Part shown: positions 21,266 to 31,110 of the stretch, in pieces | Layout: each line of letters opens with the position of its first letter | How positions within the stretch are numbered: position 1 is the first letter of the stretch | From: Carex sylvatica | Taxonomy: Eukaryota > Streptophyta > Magnoliopsida > Poales > Cyperaceae | Length of the DNA: 64,000 nucleotides | NCBI GenBank assembly: GCA_964058845.1 | Contig: CAXKVR010000028.1 | Location: forward strand, 310,001 to 374,000 | Direction: 5' to 3' | Made by a program: the position numbers and the translations under genes | Notes under the pieces: generated by a model | Told to the model about the DNA's origin: nothing | Databases searched by the model: none | The model's input: only the letters and a program-made list of their open reading frames with translations

Positions 21266-21529
21266 TAACATGAAATAAATGTAATATTTAATCTCGCGGG
21301 AAAATCTTCGAGAATACCTTCGTAATTTCGTTTCCGTTTGCGTGTTAGCGTTTGCATATTTGTTATATTAACAACTATATTTTTTTTAACAATAAAATTA
21401 AAATGGGAGAATAATAAAAATATTGAAATTGAGATTGAGAGAATGAGAGATGAAAATATTGAGAGAGAGATGTGAAAATTTGTGACGAATGGGTGTTTAT
21501 TTATAGAGTTTTGTTTGGAGGAATTCAAA

Positions 21530-21890
21530 TTTGAATTTTTTTTTTTTTTTTAAAAACTGAAAAAAAAAACGGGTAGGGACCGTGTAGCGGTCCTGATAGG
21601 GGTAGGGGTAGGGTTCTGGGTCCGGGTAATGGAAGGAAATGGGGGGAATTTTTGTTTAAAATTTGAATTTTAAAACAAAAGTAAAAAAAAAGTTGTCACG
21701 GGTACACGGGTTCACAGACACGGGCTCATGGGTACGGATAAAACGGGTACGGCGGTCCGGGTATGCACAGGTTTTTTTTTCAAAAAACTGGTCCGACCCG
21801 TTTAATACCTGTGCCTGTGTACCCGTGGCACGAGCACAGATGGACCGGTTAGGGTTGAGCCCCCGGGGGCATTTGCAAACCACTAATGTA
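21530..21890. mobile_element. Possible hAT-type fragment rich in ACGGGTAC motifs
   Basis: CGGGTACACGGGTTCAC, ACGGGTACGG and CCGACCCGTTT repeats resemble, in reverse orientation, the block at 27230-27430. Repeats of GGGTACCCG type are common near the ends of small plant hAT elements. Borders and duplication were not found. Confidence 0.4.
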
Positions 21891-21934
21891 TAGTACCATA
21901 GCCTCATAGCCTCACTCTATATATTTTACTTTCT

Positions 21935-22287
21935 AGACTTCGAAAACTCTTAAATTTATCTATTTTATTGTCTTTTATATTAAAACTCATTTAAATTTAT
22001 AAAGCATGAAAAAATTATAGCTTGTTTAAAAAATATTGTTTTTATATATTCTTTATCATTTATAAAATACATATTTTGTTTTCGAAAATTGGATACCCAT
22101 TGTTTCCTTTACCCCTTATAATATATTTTGCTCTCAAAAACTAATATAATATAAGATCGATTTATTTCTTAAACAAGCTATAATGTTTTTATACTCTTAA
22201 TAAAAGATAAAATAGAAATTTTATAAATTTAAAATGAGTTTTGACATGAAAGACAATAAAATGGATAAATTTGTCAGTTCTAGAAGT
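21935..22287. mobile_element. AT-rich foldback MITE, about 350 bp
   Basis: The left arm begins TCTAGACTTCG and includes TATTTTATTGTCTTTTATAT and TTATAGCTTGTTTAA. The right arm carries the complements of all three in reverse order and ends GTTCTAGA. No coding capacity; the target duplication is unclear. Confidence 0.7.
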
Positions 22288-22890
22288 TTAGACTGTGCTC
22301 CAGAAGTATGTCGCGTAGAGGAAGAAAACGGGAGATGAAGGAAGGGGAATGTGTTCATGTTACTCCGTCTACACTCCGAATCAAGGGTACAAATTTCGCA
22401 ACTTTCTATGCTTAATTTCCTCCGGTCACAGTGCTGTCTCCTCTCCTCTCTTCTTCGATCTTCTCATTTCTGGAGCGGATAAACGAGGCGGGCAGTAGCA
22501 GGCTAAGCTCGTCTCCCCTCCCTTCTCTTTAATGAGAGACTTCTACCTCCAACTGGAGCACACCCTTAGAGGAAGAAATACGTAAGTTTAGAGTTTAGTG
22601 GCGATAATATGTCATTTCGAAATTTTTTAGGGTATACATGAAATTCCCCCTTTTCAAATAATGCAGAACTGCAGATAAAAGAATGTCAAAATAATTTTAT
22701 CACGCTTTTAATGTATGAAGAGTGGTTGGTGCCAAAGCGCATGAAGGGGAGCCTGATACCGCAAAGGCAGAACTGTACTTGAACCTTCAAATATCATTTT
22801 TGTTACACATCTCCAGTACATATTAACCGGAGGTGCCCAGTTTCAGGTTGTCATGATCAACAACAGTTTGTTTGCCAAAATGGGAGTTCA
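22288..22890. other. Intergenic DNA with a GC-richer patch
   Basis: The stretch 22300-22600 is GC-richer and CT-rich and looks like a promoter or leader, but no open frame follows. The flanks CTGTGCTCCAGAAG and CAACTGGAGCACAC near 22292 and 22550 are roughly inverted, so it may be an element. No gene is called. Confidence 0.35.
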
Positions 22891-22894
22891 CATC

Positions 22895-23085
22895 GTCTGC
22901 ATTAACTCAAAAGATGCTTTTTGAGTTAATAGATAGGCTGTTCAATTGTAAACGGAGTGTCTAAAACACAAGAGTCTTCAATATTAATATGAATTTAAAT
23001 TGTACAAATTTTAAAGTTGTTCGAACGAGATAGATGTATTAACTCAAAAGATTCTTTTTTGAGTTAATGCAGAGGATACGAATTC
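22895..23085. repeat. Small element with hairpin ends
   Basis: Each end carries its own hairpin: ATTAACTCAAAAGATGC plus TTTTTGAGTTAAT on the left (near 22902-22930) and ATTAACTCAAAAGATTC plus TTTTTTGAGTTAAT on the right (near 23039-23070). The paired layout suggests a MITE of about 190 bp. Confidence 0.6.
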
Positions 23086-23535
23086 CCAAAATGGGGGGTC
23101 TGAGAGATGGTTTCAATAGTTTGTTTGCCAAAACGGGGGTCTGAGAGATGGTTACTATTGAAACCATCAGTCAAATACTGCTGTAGGAAAAGTTGGATGG
23201 ACGTAATCCGTTTTTATCGACTTTTGAATTAAAAGAAATTAAATTTGTTGTTACTTTTAATGCTTCTGTTATCATTGTCAAATGTCAATGGATCAAATGT
23301 GCCAAGTCCGACCCAAATTGTAATTTGGAAAATTTATTCCATGCGACGACCCAGTCAACATCTTCATTTTGCTTTCTATGTTTTACGAAGAGAGCGACCA
23401 ACAGTTTTCAATCTTTATTTTTCAAATATATATCGTTGTAATGATCTATCAAACAATAATTTCGGTTTTAAAAAATAAACAAAAATCTGATATCTATGTT
23501 ATAATTACGATATATATGATTAATATACTTTCGGT
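23086..23535. other. Intergenic DNA
   Basis: The phrase GTTTGTTTGCCAAAA, with GGGGGTCTGAGAGATGG after it, occurs here and near 22866, so there is a small duplication. A frame at 23193-23441 is open but matches nothing known and has no gene context. Confidence 0.35.
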
Positions 23536-23539
23536 AGTA

Positions 23540-23790
23540 TATGGACCGAAGTGCTACCGGTTCAAATTTAAAATTTTAAAATTTAAAAAGTCGATTTGAA
23601 CCGTTAGATGTGATCTCTATATTGAAATGTGCATGGAGACCAAATTTTACATTTTTCTAAATTTTTTTACTATTTATTAAGCCACTTTGAAAATTACTGA
23701 TCGAACGGCGGCTTAACAAAACAGTAAAATTGTTATACCCAAAGATCGAATGGTCTAGATTTTCAAAAAAAAATATTACTAGTTTACCAG
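23540..23790. mobile_element. Half copy of a foldback MITE (family C/D type)
   Basis: It contains GAACCGTTAGATGTGATC, TGGAGACCAAATTTTACAT and TACTATTTATTAAGCCACTT, the arm of the complete element at 24930-25377, but no second arm follows. Confidence 0.7.
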
Positions 23791-23799
23791 AACATTATC

Positions 23800-24919
23800 A
23801 GGTGCAAATCCAGTATAGAACCGGGGGGGGAGGGGAGCAGCCCCCCTTAGATTTAGAGTTTTAGTGGTGATCTATCGGTACCGATCGACTTTGCTCCTCT
23901 TTGGAAATTTTTTTGACCCCTTTGGATGTTTGATTTGTAATTCGGGTAAAATTTAGTGCTAAAATCAAAATAAATTTCTTGAATTATGATTGGTAATTAC
24001 AATTATAAGTTAAAACATCAGAAATTATAAGTCAAAACATTATTTTTTTAAACAAAATACTAGTGAAAGTGGAAAATAAAGAAGCTATTTTGTTAAGGAA
24101 CTTAGAGTGGTGTTCATATTTGAACAAAATATTTATACTATTACGACAAAGTATTCATATTATTACAATATGTGTTTATTTTAAAGAAAGTTGACGAAAT
24201 TGTTAAAAAAATTAGATTGTTGATTGTACTGTATCTATGTGTTTTGATGGTAATTACTAAATATTTTTGTATATGAATCTATATAGTTACCAAATCTTTT
24301 GCACATTAATTGTGCTTATTGAAAAACTCCAAAAAAAGAAAAAAGAGTAAGAAATATATGTTGAAAATTTAGGATGTTGTTTTAAAAAAAGAGATCCTGA
24401 TAACAATCCCGCAGCTTTATTTTTGCAAAAAAAACTTCGCACAAACTGTCAAAAAAATCATGGGGAGACCGCTCAGTCATTAATAAACGTTTCGTAAACT
24501 GTTAGTATTTAACTTGAAGCATCAAAGTATTTATCTTGAATTTGCAAAGTATTAATCCCTATTCATGAAAGAATAAATTAATCCATCAATTGTCCCCGCA
24601 CAAATTTTGTTTTTGTTTTTTGAATCGTTCCCGCACAACTGGGGATCATTAAATAAACAATCCCCTCATAAATACTTGTCAGCTATCCCCGCACAATTTT
24701 TTTTTTTTTTTGGATTGTCACCGCATAGCTAGGGGACCATTAAATAAACAATCATCTCACCCAATGATAAATACTTCACAGACATAATGATAAATATTTT
24801 ATGTTACATGGATAAATATTTTATGCTACATGGATAAATACTTCTCAAACATAATTGCAACTTTCAGTAAAACATCAATGATAAATATTTCTCAAGCATA
24901 ATTATAAATAATTTATGTT
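23800..24919. other. AT-rich intergenic DNA with a small duplication
   Basis: A unit with CCGCACAACTGGGGATCATT / CCGCATAGCTAGGGGACCATT, followed by AAATAAACAATC, is repeated near 24628 and 24730. GATAAATA-type repeats follow. No gene was recognised. Confidence 0.5.
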
Positions 24920-24929
24920 ATATGGATAA

Positions 24930-25377
24930 GAGGTTGGCTACTATGCTTATATAAGTATATCCCTACATATGCTTATAACTCATTTTTGTGTTTCTAATAT
25001 TCAAATGGTCGATCTGAACCGTTAGATGTGATCTCTATATTGAAATGTGCTTGGAGACCAAATTTTATATTTTTCTGATTTTTTTTTACTATTTATTAAG
25101 CCACTTTGAAAATCGCTGATCCAACGGTGGCTTAACAAAACAGTAAAATCAGAAGCCACCGTTGGATCAGCGATTTTCAAAGTGGCTTAATAAATAGTAA
25201 AAAAATTCAGAAAAATATAAAATTTGGTCTCGAAGAACATTTCAATATAGAGATCACATCTAACAGTTCAGATCGACCATTTGGGCATTGGAAACACAAA
25301 AATGAGTTATAAGCATATGTGGGGATGCTTATATAAGCATATGTGGGGATGCTTATATAAGCATAGTAGCCAACCTC
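24930..25377. mobile_element. Foldback MITE family C (Mutator-type), full copy
   Basis: This 448-bp inverted repeat starts GAGGTTGGCTACTATGC and ends GCATAGTAGCCAACCTC, a perfect 17-bp inverted pair. A direct repeat ATATGGATAA flanks it (24920-24929 and 25378-25387). The arms carry the core TGCTTGGAGACCAAATTTTA. The right arm has an extra GGGGATGCTTATATAAGCATATGT-type unit. Confidence 0.9.
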
Positions 25378-25387
25378 ATATGGATAA

Positions 25388-26150
25388 ATACTTCTCAGAC
25401 ATAATTGTAATTTTCTTATGTATAAATGTTTTCTTATAATTTTGGTTGAAAATTTTAACTGAGAATTTTTATTCTCTATTATGTATGTATGCATGCACAT
25501 TATAATTTTCTTATGTCTGTATGCACATATATATTGATCCTTGTATTTTTTCATTGGAGATGTAATTTTGTTGAAGACCTTTAACCAAGAGACATCATGT
25601 TATGGATCGCATGCACACTCCTTTTTTAACATGTTGGGATCTAATACAACTAGGTATGTATGGAATTTCGGTCCAAACTAGATCATAGCCAAGCATTTTG
25701 GCAACATAGATTTTGGGCCAAAGTTTGATCACATGGTTACTAAGTGGTAAGGACATACCTTTTATACAAATATTGTATTAGATTCTGAGAAATATATGTT
25801 ATGTTGGATCACATGGGATTGCATGTACAAAAGGCTATATATATATATATATGTTGCATGGATTGTAATTTGTTAGTATTTTATATGGTTTTATTTTATA
25901 TGAATTCATATATAATAATCGGTCCAACGGAAGTTTATTGTATATTTTTTTATATGAATAATTTAAACCATATAATGTTAAAATGCTACATATACTGTAA
26001 ATTGATCTTCATTCGCAGAATGAAAATTTTATACAATTGACCCTCATAGTCATAAAGTTTGGCTCTACCTCTAGTTGTATGTGTTGGATGTTTGTTGGCT
26101 TTTGCTATGTGCTATCTTTCTTCTACTCCTCTTTTGTCTTTCTTTTTTTG
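25388..26150. other. Intergenic DNA
   Basis: AT-rich with a short (AT)n run near 25837. No gene or clear element was recognised. Confidence 0.35.
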
Positions 26151-26330
26151 GCTTCACACTGACGGCTCTTCAGGACTTTTGAGTGGTGACTATCCTGATC
26201 TGATTAATTCATTTTTCAGTATGGTTTGATTCAGTGTCTCTCTTGGAACTTTGGAGTAGTGACTGTTTTGATTCAGTTGATTAGATTTTCAATCCGATTT
26301 GATTTAGTGTCTTCTCTGATATAATATGTC
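26150..26330. repeat. Two-unit repeat, inverted partner at 30955-31110
   Basis: Two head-to-tail units combine GTGACTRTYYTGAT with TTTGATTYAGTGTCT. The same pair of units occurs on the opposite strand at 30955-31110, about 4.7 kb away. Confidence 0.6.
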
Positions 26331-26339
26331 AGAAAAAAT

Positions 26340-27180
26340 ATGACAACTATGCACACCAAGAAAACAAAACAATCACCATACTCTTATCATTTCCATCAAG
26401 TAAGAATGACCAACTTGGTCTCAATAGGATACACATACTTTTTGTGCGTTTTTAGTTTGTTTACAATGTATGTTTTCTCGGACAACTCGTAGTCTAATCT
26501 TATATAACAGCTAGTTGGTAACTCTTTTAATTCAATAAAATTGTCTCCGGAGTCCGGACTTCTAACTCAAAACAAAACAAAGAAATTAACTGTTAGACAA
26601 AGGCTGAGAGTTGATTGCTTATTTCATGGCTTTCCATATGTACATACATTACACTAATACAGCTATGCGATCAATTAATTAATGGGAACGCATGGACGGT
26701 TTCTAGATTTTCGGCGGGCACAGCGACCTTTGATGTGACATGTTATTGTTTTGAAATTTGTGATTTGTGATTTGTAGATTTTAGATTTTAAGACATGCTA
26801 CATTATTTATTTGGACTTACAATAGGAAGAGAGGAGGGTATTGCTCATGGCCCGTTTAGCAAACATTAATTTCGAAGTTATTTTAAAATTTTAAATCAGC
26901 TGCTTCTCCTCAATTTCTATATTTCTGTGATGTTGATTGAAAACATGATTAATAATAAGTTAATCACATATTTAAAATTTTAGCTTTCTATCGGAGATGC
27001 ATAAAGAAACCTGAATCATTAATTTGATTTCTCAAAAATATATTTAACGGAATATATACGATTAGATGTCCTCTCCTCTGTGACTTAATTTTCTTTTATC
27101 CTTAACAAAATATTTAATACATTATTAAAAAAAAAAAAGTTGCTGCAATTGCCCCCAGATTAGAGGATTGCTAACATCCG
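26340..27180. other. Intergenic DNA
   Basis: I see no gene, RNA gene or element border in this AT-rich stretch. Confidence 0.35.
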
Positions 27181-27439
27181 CCTAAGGCAGCCTGTGCCCT
27201 ATGTCCAGAGTACTCATGTCCGAGCCTGGATATAGGACGGGTAAACGGGTACACAGGTAGGAGTATAAAACGGACATGGCACGTCTTTTCGGAAAAAAAC
27301 CCGAGTGTACTCGGACCGAAATGTACCCGTGCCCGTTCCCGTGTGCCCGTGTACCCGTGCCCGTTCCCGTGTGCCCGTGTACCCGTGCCCGCACCCGCAC
27401 CCGCACCCGTATACCCGTGTACCCGTACCCATTTTTTAA

Positions 27440-27600
27440 TTTCAAATTTTTCTCTCCTATTTTTCTAATTTCTATTTTCTTAATTCCTATTTTCTTAATT
27501 TCTATTTTCTTAATTTCTATTTTCTTAATTTCTATTTTTTTAATTTCTGTTTTTTAATTTCTGTTTTTTAAATTCTGTTTTTTTAATTTCTGTTTTTTAA
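27440..27600 (+). repeat. Minisatellite of TTAATTTCTATTTTC units
   Basis: About nine units of 14-17 bp drift from TTAATTTCTATTTTC to TTAATTTCTGTTTTT. A 45-bp duplication follows (AAATCAACAAGTCTGGA at 27599 and 27642). Confidence 0.8.
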
Positions 27601-27985
27601 ATCAACAAGTCTGGACTGATACAAGGACAAAACTGCTAGTAAATCAACAAGTCTGGATTGATATAAAGACAAAACTGCAAAAGTAATTACACCAGAATGT
27701 AGAGCATTCAAAAATACACATAATTGACACAAATATCAATTTATTTGGATTTTTCTACAGTTAGTTATGAATTTCTAAATTTCAGCTTTCGAAGAAACTT
27801 TAAACATCGATAACTTTAGCTAGGAAAGTCGGATTTGCACGTATGACCACTTTTCGGAAAGAGGGAGACGAGACAGATCCGAATATCACCCGAGGATTGC
27901 CCCCGAGTATTTAAAGTGTCAGAATTTCAAAAAAACATCGTTTAGTGCCTCAAAAATGTAGTTTAAGTTTTCGTTCGACAGTAGA

Positions 27986-28181
27986 CGTTGGATCAGCGAT
28001 TTTCAAAGTGGCTTAATAAATAGTAATAAAAATCAGAAAAATATAAAATTTGGTCTCCAAGCACATTTCAATATATAGATCACATCTAACAGTTCATATC
28101 GATTTTTTGTTTTTAAAAACGAAAAAAATGACTTATAAGCATATATTCTCATATGCTTATGTAAGTAGAGGAGCCAACCTC
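27986..28181. mobile_element. Half copy of MITE family C
   Basis: It runs from GTTGGATCAGCGATTTTCAA, the centre of the family C element, through AAATTTGGTCTCCAAGCACA to the terminal GAGCCAACCTC. The left arm is missing. Confidence 0.75.
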
Positions 28182-28254
28182 TAGATTATATATACATATA
28201 CATATGCGGTTCAGATCGACTTATAAGCATCTAACGGTTCAGATTGACTTTTAA

Positions 28255-28500
28255 AGTAATTGATTTAAGTAACATTGTTCTAAAATAATTAGTAATTTTG
28301 ATTTATATTTAAAGTAATTGATTTAAGTAATTGATTTAAGTAATTGATTTAAGCAACATTATTTTAAAATAATTAGTAATTTTGATTTATATTTAAACTA
28401 ATTGATTTAAGCAACATTGTTTTAAAATAATAGTAATTTTGATTTATAAAATATATTATCAATTTAAAATGAACGTTTAGAAAATATATTATCAATTTAA
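28255..28500. repeat. AT-rich tandem repeat, about three units
   Basis: The phrases AATTGATTTAAG, CAACATTRTTTTAAAATAAT and AGTAATTTTGATTTATA recur in the same order about every 75-95 bp. No gene. Confidence 0.75.
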
Positions 28501-29238
28501 AATGTAAATTAAAAATTTCGAGATATAAATAAATTATGAAACTATATAATTATAATGAGAATTTGAAAATAAAATAAAATGACTCGTGTAAAGAAATAAA
28601 TAAATACATTTGTACATAGCCGAATAAATATACAAATTTTCGCAAGAATAATTTATATATATAATTTACAAATTTTATTTATTTAGGGATTATAAAGATG
28701 TGACTTTATAATTTTATGTATATATATATTGAACTATTCATATTTTAAAAGTCGAATTATAAACAAGTAATAATATTTGTACAACACCGTAAAAAAACAC
28801 AAAAAAAAACAAAAAAATAAATCCGAACCGTTCGGCCCACCCTGCCCGTCGCGGATACAACGGGTACGGATATAAGATGGGCATAACACATATTTAAAAA
28901 AAAAAAACTATAATATTCGATATGTAGTACCCGTCTATCTATAATATCCGTGCTCGATTTCTACTCATGTCTGTGCCCGAATATATCCGACCCGCTCTGC
29001 CTCTACTCGAGCGCAAAGCACCACCCCAAATTCTCCGCTGAGGCGCCTGAGCAAAGTGCAAACGCTTTCTGTCTCTGCAGTAATATTATAAGATACGATC
29101 TTCAGATTTGACAGGTAAGATGATGATATATAGCCTATGCGGCATCATCTCCGGTCCAAAATAAATTGTAAAATGCTACCTTTTTTGGTTCAAAATCCGA
29201 AGAGAGTTTCGTTGATAGAAAAAGTCACAGTTTTGTTA

Positions 29239-30773
29239 CCGATATTTTTAAAAATATTCAAAGAAAAAAAAAAATTATTAAGAATAACGAGCTCAAATTT
29301 TAAAAATGCCCAAACTGTCCCATCTTTTGACGGTCCGAATTTTTTTTTTAAAAAATTTTTTTTTTTGCAAATCAAATTTGCACATCTGGTTAATATAGCA
29401 AAACACCTTCAAAAATCGTGAAAATTGACCGACATGCAATCTTGACATCGTCGAAAAGGACTGTGAAGTTTCATACAAAATCTCCGAAACAGGTCTTGAG
29501 ATATCGGCTCTCAAAAATTGCCCGAACTGCTGAATATTTCATTCTGAGCCCAACTTTCCACATCTGGTTAACATTAGCTAAACACCTTCAAAAATCGTGA
29601 AAATTGACTGACATGTAGTCTTACATCGTCGAAAAGGACTGTGAAGTTTCATACAAAATCTCCGAACAGGTCTTGAGATATCGGCTCTCAAAAATTGCCC
29701 AAACTGCTGAATATTTAATTCTGAGCCCAACTTTGCACATCTGGTTAACATAGCAAAACACCTTCAAAAATCGTGAAAATTGACCGACATGTAGTCTTGA
29801 CATCATCGAAAAGGACTGTGAAGTTTCATACAAAATCTCCGAACAGGTCTTGAGATATCGGCTCTCAAAAATTGCCCGAACTGCTGAATATTTCATTCTG
29901 AGCCCAACTTTGCACATCTGGTTAACATAGCAAAACACCTTCAAAAATCGTGAAAATTGATCGACATGAAGTCTTGACATCGTCGAAAAGGACTGTGAAG
30001 TTTCATACAAAATCTCCCAACAGGTCTTGAGATATCGGCTCTCAAAAATTGCCCGAACTGCTGAATATTTCATTCTAAGCCCAATTCTGCACATCTGGTT
30101 AACATAGCAAAACACCTTCAAAAATTATGAAAATTGACCGACATGCAATCTTGATATCATAGAACAGGAATGTGAAATTTCATACAAAATATTGGAACAA
30201 GTCGTGAGATATTGGCTCTAAAAAATCTCCCGAATTGCTGAATATTTCATTATGAGCCCAATATTTCAACAGTTGTGATAATTTTTGAGAGCCGATATCT
30301 CACGACCTGTTCGGAGATTTTGTATGAAACTTCACATTCCTGTTCTATAATGTCAAGACTGCATGTCGGTCAATTTTCATAATTTTTGAAGGTGTTTTGC
30401 TATGTTAACCAGATGTGCAAAGTTGGGCTCAGAATGAAATATTCAGCAGTTCAGGCAATTTTTGAGAGCCGATATCTCAAGACCTGTTCGGAGATTTTGT
30501 ATGAAACTTCACAGTCCTTTTCGACGATGTCAAGACTGCATTTCGGTCAATTTTCACAATTTTTGAAGGTATTTTGTTATGTTAAGCAGATGTGCAAATT
30601 TGATTTGCAAAAAAAAAAAAAAATCTCGGACCACCTAATTTCTGGGCGGTTCGGAAAAAAAAAATATCGAACCGCCGAAAAATAGAGCGGTTTGGACATT
30701 TTAAAAATTTCAGCTCCAACCTTGTTATTCTTAATAATTTGTTTTTTTCTTTGGGTATTTTTAAAAATGTCGG
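29239..30773. mobile_element. Large foldback Mutator-type element carrying a 177-bp repeat array
   Basis: The ends CCGATATTTTTAAAAATATT and the complement of ATTTTTAAAAATGTCGG are inverted repeats that extend inwards (TTATTAAGAATAAC on both arms). A perfect 9-bp duplication, GTTTTGTTA, flanks the 1535-bp unit (29230-29238 and 30774-30782). Inside are a subterminal CGGTCCG/CGGTTCGG motif, poly-T tracts and five direct plus two inverted copies of a 177-bp unit. No transposase is present. Confidence 0.88.
29381..30600. repeat. 177-bp satellite-like array, 5 direct and 2 inverted copies
   Basis: CACATCTGGTTAA marks unit starts at 29381, 29559, 29736, 29913 and 30090 (spacing 178, 177, 177, 177). 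Each unit contains AACACCTTCAAAAATCGTGA, TTGACATCGTCGAAAAGGAC and TTGAGATATCGGCTCTCAAA. From about 30270 two copies run in the opposite direction. Because 177 is 59 codons, long open frames across the array are a by-product. Confidence 0.93.
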
Positions 30774-30954
30774 GTTTTGTTACATGAGATTAGACGATTA
30801 GCGTATGTGAAAAATATACAGTTAAATAAAATAAAAAATTCACAGAAGTATGTGTATTATATGGACGCAAATTAATCATCATTGCTTGATTAGAGTGATA
30901 TGAGTCCAGTGATAGTTTTCTCTGTATGCGTATCACAACCGAGAAGGCACTGAA

Positions 30955-31110
30955 TTCAAATCAGACCTGGAACTGAATCAATCGGACCAGAATAGTCACT
31001 CATCAGCTGAGAAAATACTGAATCAAATCAAACTGGAAAGTAAATCAATCAGTCCAAAACAGTCACCTCTAAATATAAAAAGAAGAAGAAAACCAGAGTT
31101 CTTCTCATTC
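30955..31110. repeat. Inverted partner of the repeat at 26150-26330
   Basis: On the complementary strand it reads GTGACTGTTTTGGACTGATT then GTTTGATTTGATTCAGTATT, followed by a second similar unit, matching 26150-26330. It also carries an AGAACTCTGG/TTCTTCTTC tail not found at the other copy. Confidence 0.6.

Larger units (their letters stand above)
27190..29015. mobile_element. Possible hAT-type element with ACCCGTGCCCG arrays
   Basis: The left part (27230-27430) has repeated CCCGTGTACCCGTGCCCG motifs. The right part (28840-29010) has complementary motifs (ACGGGTACGGATATAAG, TATCCGTGCTCG, CTGTGCCCG) in inverted order. The interior is AT-rich, non-coding and holds another MITE fragment. Borders are approximate and no duplication was found. 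Confidence 0.4.

Noticed and set aside
24930..25377. MicroRNA precursor hairpin
   Set aside because: The hairpin is long and symmetric with a 10-bp duplication at its borders, which identifies a MITE; no miRNA claim can be made without small-RNA data.
27182..27557. Open frames with Arg/Gly/Thr or Pro/Val/Ile repeats
   Set aside because: They are translations of ACCCGTGCCCG and TTAATTTCTATTTTC minisatellites.
29621..30121. 166-codon open frame on the minus strand with 59-residue repeats
   Set aside because: It is the translation of a 177-bp non-coding repeat array inside a foldback element; the period is a multiple of three, so stops are avoided in every unit.
29381..30265. CRISPR-like regular repeats
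   Set aside because: The units are contiguous 177-bp satellite copies without spacers in a plant nuclear context.
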